Below, in pieces: positions 10,401 through 23,700 of a stretch of 64,000 nt of DNA. The translations under genes were made by a program, and so were the position numbers. The notes beneath the pieces are model-generated. The model was given only the letters and a program-made list of their open reading frames with translations, did no database searches and was not told where the DNA came from. The number at the start of each line of letters is the position of its first letter. The first letter of the stretch is position 1. Source of the DNA: Thermomucor indicae-seudaticae (taxonomy: Eukaryota; Mucoromycota; Mucoromycetes; Mucorales; Lichtheimiaceae); the NCBI GenBank assembly GCA_000787465.1, contig JSYX01000016.1, forward strand, positions 42,766 to 106,765, read 5' to 3'.

Positions 10401-13400
10401 TCGTTAACTCGTTCTGATGGTTGATTGAACTTATCGTTACATGTCGGATCATATCAAAGATCAAACCCCACCCGCAAGTAAAAGAATGTCCAGACGTTTG
10501 GAGAAGCTTGTTAAGCGTTTCCAGGCTCATTCTTTGTACCTCTGAGAAGGCCTTGACAAGGTTTGACTTGTCACCATTATTTAATGCAACTACATCGTCT
10601 CTTGGTGGGGCATAGTTGATGCATTGGTTTAAAGCTGTCAGTAGCCTTGTCTGTAGTCGCTCATCAGGTTCTTTGTGTTCAGAAATACTATAGTCCATGG
10701 CTCGGATAATTATGTCTGCAATCGCGGCACAGCATTGCGTCCGAATAAATCCCGGAGTCGACGGGTAATTTGCAGTCGCGATCAAGTGTCCTGTTATCAA
10801 GTCCCATGCGCCAGAGTCCCTCTCCTGATTGATCAGTCGATCCATACCCAAAGTAGCAATATATCGCAGCTTTTCGATCGGAAATGATTCCTTGTTGTAT
10901 ATTTTCTGCCCTCTTCTAATCAGACAATAGTTCTACCACCTTCATCTTTCATACTCTTACCGCTCTGGTCGACTTGTTAGCTGGGACATTGGTGTCGTCC
11001 TTGAAAGGCAGACCGGTCGCTTCGGCACTTAGCCGACATAAGGCTGTCGCAAAAGCAACAAAAGCTTTGTCATCCAGGTATTTGCTGTTTTCAAACAGTC
11101 GATTCATAGATCCTTGGATAAGAAAAACATGGTCCGCATCGACAAGAGGACTTGCACTCGCTGTCTGGCCTATGTTTAACTACCTTATTATAGCATGCAC
11201 AGATTATAACACGAGTTATCATACCTTGAGCAGGATTTGGGCTATTCGATGTCATAGACGCATTGCTGGAACTTGGCAGAGTACGCCGAACAGCCTGTAC
11301 AGCAGACGGTTGCCCTCCTGAACCCCCAGCACCTTTTGGATTTGGACGGTTGAACAACAGAAAGTCGGCTTGCTCTAACGTCTCCAATATGAGATACCAT
11401 GAGGGACCAAGCACGCTTCCCAAAAACATCGCAATGTTCAAAAGCACTCGTAAGCTATATAGATTTCGGTCGCTGAGCGTGATGCTGGAGAGCAACTGTT
11501 GCTGTTGCACAGGTAAATCAGAGTAAGACACTGCCAGATTGGGTGTAGAAACCGTAGTAATACTCGTGGTGCTACCCGTGCTCTTGCTAGAAAGTAATCC
11601 GGACGAAAGTACCGGACTAGCAGGTACAGCGTTCTTGCATAAATTAGTAAGAAAAGCGTCTCTCGGTACAACTAGGTCTAATACGCCGCAGACATTGGTG
11701 AAATTTTGGTATGAGCGCATAGTGCTTTGGAAAAGCTCCTCGTCAAGGTTTGCTGACAAGAAGAAGGACATCGCTGCAAGTAGGCCTGGCCAGGCAGTAT
11801 TTGCCATGTCAGTAATAAGAGCGAGATTTTTCTTTGCTGAAGTTGGGCTGTCGCTATCGTCAACCTTGCCGTCGTGGGATGGTTCCGACGCCCCGCCACG
11901 AGCATGCTCGCTAGTTGGTGATTTTACCGTAGAAGTGCTCGCGCTTCGGCCACTACCTGCAGCGAATCTAGGAAGAGCAAATCCAGCCAGACCATCCGCA
12001 ATTGAGTTGAGACATACAGCAGCCAAATAGAATATATATGTTTCTGGGATAGGTGGCGGATCGGCTTTATCCAGTTGATCTATGCTGTGCGAATAGTCAT
12101 CAGATGTGTGCATCTTATTGTGTTGAATATCCCCCGATTACCATTGTATCCTCATTGTGGATGTTCCCGCACCCAAACAAGGACCATTGCTGTCCGCTCC
12201 TGGATAGGTTGTCGTAGTGGTATGATGATATGCGTAATTGCCCACATTTGGTCCATAGTCGCTGCTATCCCGTCCACCCTGAGTGGCTCCTATCAGCTGT
12301 GGTTTCTCTGTAGCCAATCGACCGAACGCCGTAATCATTTCACGAAAAACATCTGTTGAATTGTCCTTTAGATCGTACCACTGGTATATCGAGCATAGTA
12401 ACGCAGGATCTGAACAGACGCCACGGAAAATCTCCATAGCAAGTACTCTCTGCCAATGCGGATTATCTGGCTCCAAAACCTTCATGAACATGGACAGAAA
12501 TATCTCACATTCGGTCACCTAGAGCAGCAACAAGGTAAATGTATGATAATATAAGAGTGACCAAACTTCAAGCTGCTTACCAGTATTTCGCTAAATTGCT
12601 TAATAAGAATATACACAACGCGTGTAAGACGCATTGTCTGCGGGAACTCGTGCTTTTCTGAAAAGTTCTTGATGATGAGCGGGCACACACGTTCCCGAAG
12701 CAGAGAAGCAAGTTCCTTGTGCTTTCAAAAGGACCCGTTATATCAGAATAACTTGCATCGGTCACCCCTTCTAATATTGAAAGAACTTACTCTGCGGAAT
12801 AGTAAATAATGGTTCGTAAACACGCTTTCAACCAGCTCAAGGCCAAACGTCTTTGACAGATGGTTAAGGCGCAAAAATTCGGGTGGCTCACCATTGGTCA
12901 GAAGACAGAGATCTTGGAATAGATAATACGCGTCTTTTGCACAGGGGCGCAATGATATCGTTTCGCCAGAGCTTAACGCAATTTCTGCGAAACTTCTCAG
13001 ACTCATGGCCACCCCTTCTTGCAGACTATGCCCTTACCATGCTTCGGCTCGTTCTCTGAAGGTTCTTCATTATCCTCCTTTATAACCTTATCAAATACAA
13101 AGATCACCAGTTGTCGAAGTGTCGCAGCTGCGGTATTGTTGACGACGACGATTTTTGAGTCTTGAAGACGAAAGCAGATTAGCAGGGCCTTCAAAAATAA
13201 TAAGATTTGTTCAGAATCGTCGCTGTATATCTCCTCCATGACTGAAATATACCTCGGCAAGGATGTCGTCGTGTACACTGCGGTAATTAGTCAGAAGCGG
13301 GAGTACAGTCTGCAGGATTTTCAGCTGTATGTCTACGCCATGCGTACTTATATCTGTCAGTTTTCGTAGAATGGTTCTCACTGAAGTCTAGCCAAAGTGT

Positions 13401-13865
13401 CGCATATCAGATGATGGTGATCATTTGGCCGAAAAATGTTCCGGGCCGTACCTCGGGTATGGCATGAAAAGAAATGAGTTTCTGAATGCATCCTATAGCA
13501 ATTGTGACCAGTTTGACTTGTTTTGTTTCGCATGCTAGTACAAAAGGGCGTAATGCATCCTCGGACTTTGACAGTTCTAGGAATGCAGACGGCATTAACT
13601 GGAAAAGTGTCGTAGCAGCAAGTACTGGGCGCGGCATACCACATACCATTGGCAATATTATAACCAGGCCGTTCCTTAAAGCTTCTCAATATAGCGCTAA
13701 GACGTTCCGCCGCCTGAAGAATTGCTTCGCTTTAGTGTCTGACGAACCTTTTCTCGTACTCGGAACAAGAGAAGCAATTACTTCTTTTATTTCTGGATGC
13801 TTTCGCCGGGCCTCACTTGAAAGGGATAAAAGTTCCGTTTGAAGAAAGGCTGTCAGTCCGCTCAT
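7446..13865 (-). CDS. MON2: MON2 homologue (Golgi/endosome traffic scaffold)
   Basis: A large multi-exon gene. The ATG at 13865 gives MSGLTAFLQTELLSLSSEA and, after an intron ending TTCTTCAG, AAERLSAIL, which is the DCB-type N-terminus of Mon2. Further exons carry NNTAAATLRQLVIFVFDKV (about 13140) and AYYLFQDLCLLTNGEPPEF (about 12920), both strongly Mon2-like. A 739-codon exon region at 8632-10851 forms the HEAT-repeat body. C-terminal exons continue through 8426-8037, the 7970-7850 area and 7750-7448. Mon2 is a large Sec7/BIG-related protein without the Sec7 catalytic domain; it sits on the trans-Golgi and early endosomes, working with Dop1 and the Neo1 flippase on recycling and vacuole sorting. 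One early junction (about 13655-13610), where the frame changes, I could not place with certainty. The start faces the dynein side, 22 bp from the ATG of a possible small gene. Confidence 0.9.
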
Positions 13866-13886
13866 GGAGGATTTTTACAAGATTTG

Positions 13887-14410
13887 ATGACAACAACGGA
13901 ATTGGTTGTAGATCTGACAGTTAAGTGCCAGCTGACGCCAAAAGAAAAACGTAAGTACTGATCACAGGTCAAACCACGCCGTGCCTGCAATTTCTTTGTG
14001 CAGATTTTCGAGTGTGTATGGTACAAGCCGGTAAGTAAATGGATGGTAGCTCAGGGCGACACGAGATGAACCTCCTCGAACAACTGAGAGTCAGACGTCA
14101 ATCCTTCGACTTGGAGCCGTCACAGTGAGCGGAGTGCATGGATATCAGCTTTTCCTGCCTCGACAGTGACAACTCGTAAGATCGGCCGCCTGGTTAAGTC
14201 GAATGCCGTCCGCAAGGGAATTGAAGAAGATGTTGCACTCCCAATTGCCTGGCAGGATGTGAGCTTTAACGGCTACAATGGCTGGTAGAAATATTAACTT
14301 TGGTGATAGTTACACAAACATCTTCGAACATGTTATCTTCGAAACTAAGGGCATGCGCATCCATAAGAACGAGCTTTGGATGGTCAACCAAGGTCCGTAT
14401 ATGCTTGGAA
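13887..14410 (+). CDS. possible small spliced gene of unknown function
   Basis: An ATG at 13887 opens a 21-codon frame ending at a consensus donor GTAAGT (about 13952). A C/T-rich acceptor ending TTTGTGCAG (about 14003) leads to a short exon ending at another GTAAGT (about 14031). Later exons can be chained through CTCAG (about 14063), a GTGAGC donor, a CGTAAG acceptor, another GTGAGC donor (about 14261) and GATAG (about 14308). The frame stays open in each, including a Leu/Arg-rich helix at about 14075-14120. No family is recognised. The two perfect donors argue for a transcribed gene. Against it, the start codon is only 22 bp from the MON2 start on the other strand, and the exons are very short. 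The rest of the 13866-14712 gap holds nothing I recognise except promoter space for MON2 and dynein. Confidence 0.3.
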
Positions 14411-14712
14411 GGTGATCCCCTGAGTGATGCCCTGAGTTTTGCTGCGCTTAAGGGACCGTGACCAAAGGTACCAGGAAGAAGATGCTTGTAATGCCAAACC
14501 ATGGCAGACTCAGCCCCAATCAAATACCACATACGCAAGTTTAGTGGGTCCCGCGCATCTGAGGTGTTTCGAGTTTGACGTTCGCTTTTTTATCAGCTGC
14601 GTGCAGCTGTGGTCATATAATATTCCTGCTCGAACGATCCGAATAATTCTCTTCATTTTACTTCATCCACACGCCGAACGAAGCAAGAAGTCTCATCTGA
14701 CAATCATACGCC

Positions 14713-17700
14713 ATGCTTGAAGAAGAGACCGCCCTTGCAGCTGTTCCACCAATTGGTGGTGCAGGAGGCAATCACGAGAACTTGTTGACATTTGACACTC
14801 GTGTGCTCCAAGAATACCTCGAGCAGCTTTTACCCCTGGTGCTCGGCGCCGAGATTTCGGACCTAGAGAACACCATCTTCTCATACCCGGACACACTCGA
14901 AAAGTTCAAGCGATTTGCTACTGATGCGCAGAGTCCTGTTCTTTTTATCCTCAAAGAAAGAGTGGGCGGGAACAGCGAAGGTATGAAATGTATCTTTGAA
15001 GTCTCCCTACATGGAAACTGACTCGATCTTTTTTTCTTTTTTACTAGACGAATCAGCCCCCATCACCTATTCTTATTCCTTGTCGCAAGAGATTACATAT
15101 TTGCCAACACACGTTGGATCATTAGCTATCATCAAGCGTACAGCTACCTTAGACCCGTCGAAACCCCTGCAATCACAAATCCAATTGATCAATTTGCCTG
15201 GTGCACCCAATGCTGGGGAGCCGGGCTCAACGTCAAGCCCGTACGAATTTCTGCACTCTTACATCCATTTGGCTGTCAGTCCTTACTTTAATGCCTATGT
15301 GAATGCTCGCCATGGAAGCACCGGTACTGAGACCAGCAAGAGCAAGAATGAAGACAACAAGATGGGTGTCCCCATGGCCAAGAAGAAAATGGCCGAATTG
15401 GAGCTTAGTTTGCTTCATCTGCAGCAAAACGTCGAGATTCCCGACATTTCGCTCAATATTCACCCTGTTGTACAGAAGGCTGTCGAAAAGGTAAGTTGAT
15501 CCAAGCAACTGGAAGTTGCCTGTTCGGCACACTAACGATTATTGTTCAATCAGTGTCGTGAGCAAAACAAACGTGTCACAGTAGAAGCTATCGACCCGAA
15601 CCTTTTCTCCGATTCATCTTTTCTGAACAAGCTCCAGGGCGACGTAAATGGTTGGATCAAAGAAATCCAAAAGGTTACAAAGATGTCCCGTGATCCTGCC
15701 AGTGGCACAGCGATACAGGAGATCAACTTTTGGCTGAGCATGGAAAGAGCGTTGGAGAAAATCGATGAGCAGCTGAAAAGCGATCAAATCAGTAAGTCTC
15801 CGTTGAGTTTAAGCTAAATAACCGTGTCTGCTGGTTCTAATCTACTCCGTTAGCTTTGACTCTCGACATTCTTAAGCATGCGAAGCGATTCCATGCCACC
15901 GTCAGTTTTATTGCTGACACTGGTTTAAAGGAAGGCATGGAGCTTGGTAAGTTTACAAGTGTTCTCGACGTTTCACACGCAGCCAGCTAAATCTCCTGAT
16001 AGTGTGGAAATACAACCAGCTAATGAAGGATTTCCCTCTGAACGAGCTGCTTTCTGCTACCGATGTCGATAAGATTAGGGAATCGCTGGGCCTGATTTTT
16101 GGCCACTTGAACAAGAAATTAAAGCTTTCGTAAGTATGAGGCGGATTATAGTTGATGCCGATTGCTGATTTTGGATGGGGATGCTGCAATTCAGACCTTA
16201 TCCTATTCGTCGTGCGTTGCCTTTGGTCGAGGCAATTTCTCGAGACCTGAACGATCAGTTGTTGAAGGTCTTGGGCAGTCGTCGTCTTATGTACATGGAA
16301 TACGACGATTTCGAGCGAACGACGGCTGGAGCAGAGAGCGTCTTCCAGACCTGGGACGACCTCATCAAGGAGTTCACGAACGTTGCTCGCGATGTTACCC
16401 GCAAGCGGTCCGAAAAGTTCTTGCCGATCAAAATCAATCCGGCTCATGCCAAACTGCAAGAACGTGTAGCGTTTGTCCGTGCCTTCCGTAAACAGCATGA
16501 ACAATTGCATCAGACCATTGTACGAGTAATGACCAGCCCACGCGCTAAGAAATCTACGATCGTGGTAGATGGCCAAGTAAACAGTGTCATGGAGGAAGAG
16601 GAGAGCATCAGCATTAGTGATATCAATGCGGTGGAGGAAGTGAAGCTCGCTTACGAAAGCGTCAAAAATATTGACGTCCTTGATGTGTCCGAAGGTAAAG
16701 AAAACGCAAAGCTTCCTTAGGCATGGGTTCCCGCTAACAAAAGTAAACACAGAGGGCACTGAGATCTGGGTTCAAGCTGAGACTGCATACAATGAGCGTG
16801 TCTCGAGGGTAGAAAACCAGATTATTGCTCGGTTAAGGGATCGCCTTGGAACTGCAAAGAGCGCCAATGAGATGTTTAGAGTGTTCTCAAAGTTCAACGC
16901 TCTGTTCGTGCGACCAAAGGTGGGGTGCACGCTGAGACCGAAGCTGTAAGGGTATACTCACAATTCCATTTAGATCCGAGGTGCTATACAAGAGTATCAG
17001 ACCCAGTTAATTGACAGTGTCAAGGAGGACATTAATAAGCTCCATGACAAGTTCAAGATGCAGTACCGCAACTCTGAAGCCTATCATATGGCTCAACTTC
17101 GCGACCTTCCGCCGATTTCTGGTGCTATTGTATGGGCACGTCAGATCGATCGCCAATTGTCGCTATACATGAAACGTGTAGAGGACGTACTCGGCAAAGG
17201 ATGGGAGCTATATGCCGAGGGTCAGAAGCTACAGATTGAGAGCAACAGTTTCCGAAAGAAGCTCGATACAAGGTTGATTTACGAAAACTGGCTTCATGAG
17301 ATAACGAAGCGCGATCTTTCTGTTTCTGGGCGTATCTTTGAGATCTCTCGTAACCGTGTCCAGAACTCCTTGCAACTCGGTGTCAACTTTGACGGCCAAA
17401 TCATTACACTGTTCAAGGAAGTTCGGAATTTGTTGTGGCTCAACTTCCAGATCCCTCACACAATCTCCAACGTTGCAAAAGACGCCAAGCGCGTATACCC
17501 GTTTGCTGTCAGTCTGATGGAAACCGTCAGGACCTTTTCACAAACAGTCCACAAGGTTAACCGCAATCCCGATATCGCAACCCTTGTTGCTGGCTACAGG
17601 AATGAGGTTCACATTATGATTACGAAGGGTAAATGTTAATCTATGTTTTTCATTTCAACGTATGCTAACGAAGGATTTATAGGCATCAACCTGCGCTGGG

Positions 17701-20700
17701 ATTATTTTGTCAACACATACGATGCTCATCACAGACCTTTGTCTTACCTTACTGGAACGCCTTTGGATGCGCGCGAGAACCGTCATGTCATGTTTGTCCG
17801 TGAATTTGCCAATGTTGTGTCTGTGTTCCAGGACAAAGTGGACGCGTTGATTGGTTATTATGACGACATCAACAAAAGCATTGAGGAAATGAAGGCTTGC
17901 CCATACCAGATCGATCGCTTCGAGGATGCCTTGGGAAGAATTCAAAAACTGGTACGTTGCATTATCAAACTTGCTTTGATATTTGACTAAATTACCTGTA
18001 GATCGATAGACTTAACTTGGAAAACTATTCCAATTTGGATCAATGGGTTGCCGGTCTCGACAAACGCATCGAGAACGTGCTGATTGGGCGTCTGCAGCAA
18101 GCTATTAAGGCATGGACAAACAGCTTCCAAGGCATTGATGAAGAAGCCATTGTGCCTGAAGTCAGCATTTCCAAGAGCCGCCGCAAGCGCAAGGCAGGTG
18201 CTCGCGACGGTGCTTCCGTTGAAGAGAAGGCACCTGTTCAAAAATCACCGGAGATCAAACCGGCGCTTCAGACACTAATTCACGAAATCCGCATTAAAAA
18301 CCAAGTTATGTACCTGGATCCACCCATAGAGCAAGCACGGGCGAGCTGGTGGTCTCAGTTGCATGACTGGCTTGCTATCATTTGCCACTTGCCACGTATA
18401 CAGAGCTCTCGTTACGAAGGCGGTCTGAGTGTACGAGACAACCCGTTGATCGAGAAGACGTATGCCAGCCTTTTGACGCGTATGGGGGACGGATCTTTGG
18501 CACATGCTTACCAGATCATTGAAGACAAGATTGCTCAAGTATCCGAATACGTTAACATCTGGCTTCAATACCAGTCGTTGTGGGATCTTGAATCAAACCA
18601 CGTTTTCAATATTCTCGGAGACGACTTGGCAAAGTGGCAGCAGATTCTGTTGGAGATTAAGAAAGCGAGAAGCACGTTTGATAACTCGGAGACTGAGCAG
18701 TCTTTCGGTCCTCTTGTGATTGACTATGAGCAAGTCCAAAGCAAAGTCAACCAAAAGTACGACCAATGGCAACGTGAAATTCTCAACAAATTCGGTAGCA
18801 TGTTGGGAACTTCGATGCGCGACTTCCATGTATCCGTGTCGAAAGCTCGTTATGAACTGGAACAACAGTCCATCGAAAGCAATTCAACCGGCGAAGCTGT
18901 CACTTTTATTACCTTTGTTCAGGACCTGAAGCGAAAAGTGAACAAATGGGGCCAGGACGTTGAACTGTTCCGTCAAGGTCAAAAGACTCTTGAACGTCAA
19001 CGATTCCAATTTCCAAACGACTGGGTATATGTGGATCAAGTCGATGGTGAATGGAGTGCGTTTAATGAGATTCTGAGCCGCAAGAACAATGCCATTCAGG
19101 AGCAGATTGGTATGTAATAGGTGTAACTAATGCAGCTGTTTCGATCGCTAACATGGCGTTCCATATAGCTGGCCTGCAAATGAAGATTGTAGCAGAGGAT
19201 AAGGTCGTGGAGCAAAAGATTCGTGATATCTGCGCCGAATGGGAGAAGACGAAGCCTGTCCAGGGCGACATCAAACCCGATATTGCCACCAATACCCTCA
19301 GCATTTTCGAAGGCCGTGTCACTCGTCTGAAGGAAGAATATGACATGGTGTGTCGCGCCAAGGAAGCTTTAGATTTGGAGCAGACGTCGGAAGCACGGCT
19401 CGATCCTGTTCTCGAAGAGCTGAGAGACCTCAAGTCTGTATGGACAGCACTTGCTAAAGTCTGGCAATCATTGTATGAAATTCGTGACACTCCTTGGACT
19501 TCGGTCGTGCCTCGTAAAGTTCGCCAGCATATTGATGAGCTCGTCAACTCGACCAAGGAAATGCCAAACCGTATGCGACAGTATGCTGCATACGAGTACG
19601 TTCAAGAAACCCTGCGTCAGCTATTGCGTGTCAATCCACTTGTAGCCGACCTCAAGTCTGAAGCTCTTCGCGAGCGTCACTGGCGCCAGATTTTCAAAAC
19701 GCTCAAGGTGGAAGGTCGCTTTACGCTTTCTGAAATGACCATCGGTCATCTATGGGACCTTGACCTGAAGCGCAACGAGCAGGTTATCCGGGAGGTGATT
19801 ATGCAGGCACAGGGTGAAATGGCTCTCGAAGAATTCTTGAAGCAAGTGAAGGAAACTTGGGCCAACTATGTCTTGGATCTCGTGAACTATCAGAACAAGT
19901 GCCGCCTTATCCGAGGTTGGGACGATCTTTTCAACAAATCCAGTGAACATATCAACTCGTTGACTGCGATGAAGTTGTCGCCTTACTACAAAGTGTTTGA
20001 GGAGGAAGCAGCGTCTTGGGAGGACAAATTGAACCGCGTGCATGTTTTGTTCGACGTGTGGATCGACGTTCAGCGACAGTGGGTCTATCTGGAGGGTATT
20101 TTCAGTGGAAGTGTGGACATAAAGCACCTGCTTCCCGTGGAGACATCACGTTTCCAGAGTATCAACTCTGAGTTCCTGACCGTCATGAAGAAAGTCTACA
20201 AGTCGCCATTTGTTATGGACGTTTTGAATATACCAAACATCCAGAAGTCGCTCGAACGTCTTGCCGACTTGCTCAGTAAAATCCAGAAAGCTTTGGGTGA
20301 ATACCTCGAACGTGAACGTGCATCTTTCCCTCGGTTCTACTTTGTCGGTGACGAAGATCTGCTGGAGATCATTGGTAACAGCAAAGATATCCTCCGCATT
20401 CAGAAGCACTTTAAGAAAATGTTTGCTGGTATCGCCACCATCTTGCTGAACGAAGATCAGACAGCGATTCTTGGTATGGCGTCCAAGGAGGGTGAAGAAG
20501 TTCAGTTCAAGAATCCCGTATCAATCAAGGACAATCCAAAGATCAATGACTGGCTTACCCTCTTGGAAAAGGAAATGCGCACATCGTTGGCTCTTTTGCT
20601 TACGGATGCAGTGGCTGAATTGGAGTCGTGCTACAACGCGGATGAGATGGACTCTAACGAGTTTATGGCTTGGGTAGATCGTTACCCTGCGCAGCTTGTT

Positions 20701-23700
20701 GTCCTTGCGGCACAGATTATATGGACGCAGTCCGTCGACAGAGCACTTACGGCTATGTCAGAAGAAGGCAGTGGAGATTCTTCTGCACTTCAACGTGCTA
20801 TAGAGCTTGTTGAGCGTAACCTGAACGTCCTTGCGGACGCTGTGTTGTTGGATTTGACACCTATCAAGAGAAGAAAGTGCGAACATCTGGTCACAGAACT
20901 TGTGCACCAGCGTGATGTCAGCCGTCAATTACTCGCGAATAACGTCGCTTCGCCCAAAGACTTCAACTGGCTTTATCAGATGCGTTTCTACTTTAACGCC
21001 ACTGTTGAAGACCCACTTCACCGGTTGACGATCAACATGGCCAATGCGTCATTTTATTATGGTTACGAATATCTCGGTGTCGTTGATCGATTGGTTCAAA
21101 CACCGTTGACAGATCGTTGTTACCTGACCCTCACTCAAGCCCTTGAGCAACGTCTGGGTGGCTCACCGTTCGGTCCTGCTGGTACCGGTAAAACTGAATC
21201 CGTCAAGGCTCTCGGTGTACAGCTTGGTCGGTTCGTCCTGGTCTTTTGCTGTGACGAGACATTCGACTTTCAGGCTATGGGTCGTATTTTCATTGGTCTT
21301 TGCCAAGTCGGTGCTTGGGGCTGTTTCGATGAGTTCAACCGTTTGGAGGAACGGATTTTGTCTGCTGTGTCTCAGCAAGTGCAAACCATTCAGCTCGGCT
21401 TAAAGGAAGCGAGTAACAATCCAAACCACGAAATCGAGCTCGTTGGCCGTAATGTTCGCGTCAATACGGATACTGGTATCTTCATTACTATGAACCCTGG
21501 TTATGCTGGACGTTCGAACCTGCCAGACAACTTGAAGAAGCTGTTCCGCAGCATTGCTATGACCAAACCGGACCGGGAACTTATCGCGCAAGTCATGTTG
21601 TATTCCCAAGGTTTCCGCACTGCCGAGACTTTGGCTTCCAAGGTCGTGCCACTCTTCAACCTATGCGCAGAACAGTTGTCACCGCAGTCTCACTATGACT
21701 TTGGCCTTCGTGCTTTAAAGAGTGTGCTTGTCAGTGCAGGCAATTTGAAGCGTGACCGTCTGGCCACTTTACGTAAAGCGATTGATGAAGGAAAGATAGA
21801 CAGCTCAGAGTACTCCAAGATTTCTGAGCCTGTACCTGAACAACAACTGCTTATCTCTAGGTAAGACCTGCCATTTGCTTACGCGGTTGTAAACAGCTGA
21901 AGCTAATTTCTTGCATTAGTATCAGAGAGACTATGGTACCTAAGCTCGTTGCGGATGATATCCCGCTGCTGACCAGGTATGATGATGAGAAATAGGATTA
22001 GACAAGGAGTAGATGCTCAAAATTAGTTGCGTAATAGTTTATTGGCCGATGTATTCCCTGGCGTTCATTATGCTCCTGTTGACCTTGAGCGTCTCAAGCA
22101 AGAAATCAGAAAAGTCTGCGAAGAACGCCGTCTCGTCAGTGGCGACGCTTGGATGGAGAAGGTTATCCAGCTTTACCAGATTCAGAACATTCACCATGGT
22201 CTCATGATGGTCGGACCCTCTGGTTCTGGCAAATCCACTGCATGGAAGACTTTGCTTACGGCGTTGGAACGTGTAGAAGGAGTCGAAGGTGTGGCGTATA
22301 CCATCGATCCTAAAGCTATTCCAAAGGATGCGTTGTACGGTACACTGGATGCCACCACACGTGAATGGACTGACGGTCTGTTTACCCACATTCTGCGTAA
22401 AATTGTGGATAATGTTCGTGGCGAAAGTCAGAAACGTCACTGGATCATATTCGATGGTGATGTTGATCCTGAATGGGTTGAAAACTTGAACTCTGTCCTG
22501 GACGATAACCGACTTCTGACACTGCCGAATGGTGAACGTCTCAACTTGCCGCCAAATGTTCGAATTATGTTTGAAGTCGAAACGCTCAAGTACGCAACTT
22601 TGGCCACTGTATCTCGTTGTGGTATGGTCTGGTTCAGTGAAGACATCATTACACTGCCGATGATCTTTACCAACTACTTGGAAACGCTGCGCAACGTTCC
22701 CATGGACGAGATAGAGGAAGAGGGTCCAACTTCCCGTCGTGCAGCGGATAGCGAGGAGATCGCGACCGTCTCACCTAATCTTGAAACGCAACGAGCCATT
22801 GCCAATATATTAGCACCGGATCTGTCAGATGAAAATGGATTGGTCGCTAAGGCTTTGGAATATGCTTCGACTTTGGAGCACATCATGGACTTCACCAGAA
22901 TGCGAGTGTTGTCGACGTTCTTTTCGCTTCTGAACAAGACAGTTCGCAATGTTCTGGAGTATAACGCTCAGCATCCAGACTTTCCCATGTCTGGAGATCA
23001 TCTGGAAGGCTACATTACGAAGCGTATCATCTACTCTATCATTTGGAGTTTCGCCGGTGACGCCAAGTTGGATCTGCGCACTGTTCTTGGGGACTATATC
23101 CGTGGCATAACAACATACGAGCTTCCACCACTCAGCAACGATCAGAGCATCATTGATTTCGATATTTCTGTCAGCAACGGACAATGGGTGCCTTGGGAGT
23201 CGAAAGTCCCTGTGGTGGAAATCGAGACGCATAAGGTGTCAGACGCAGATATCATCATTCCCACTGTGGACACGATCCGTCATGAAGAAGTCTTGTACTC
23301 GTGGTTATCCGAGCATAAGCCCCTCATTCTTTGCGGTCCACCTGGTTCGGGTAAGACCATGACGTTGTTTAGTGCCCTTCGCAAACTGCCCGACATGGAA
23401 GTTGTTGGTCTCAACTTCTCGAGTGCCACAACTCCTGAGCTTATTCTCAAGACTTTTGAGCAACACTGCGAGTATCGCAAGACTCCCAATGGAGTTATTC
23501 TATCGCCAACTATGATTGGCCGTTGGCTTGTCGTCTTTTGTGATGAAATCAACTTGCCCGCCACGGACAAGTACAATACGCAGCGTGTCATTTCGTTCTT
23601 GCGTCAGCTGGTTGAATATAATGGTTTCTGGCGCACTTCTGACAAGGCTTGGGTAACACTGGAGCGTATCCAGTTCGTTGGCGCATGTAACCCACCTACA

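Noticed and set aside
14266..14538. 90-codon minus-strand frame between MON2 and dynein
   Set aside because: Antisense to the better-spliced plus-strand candidate, with no motif and no splice support.
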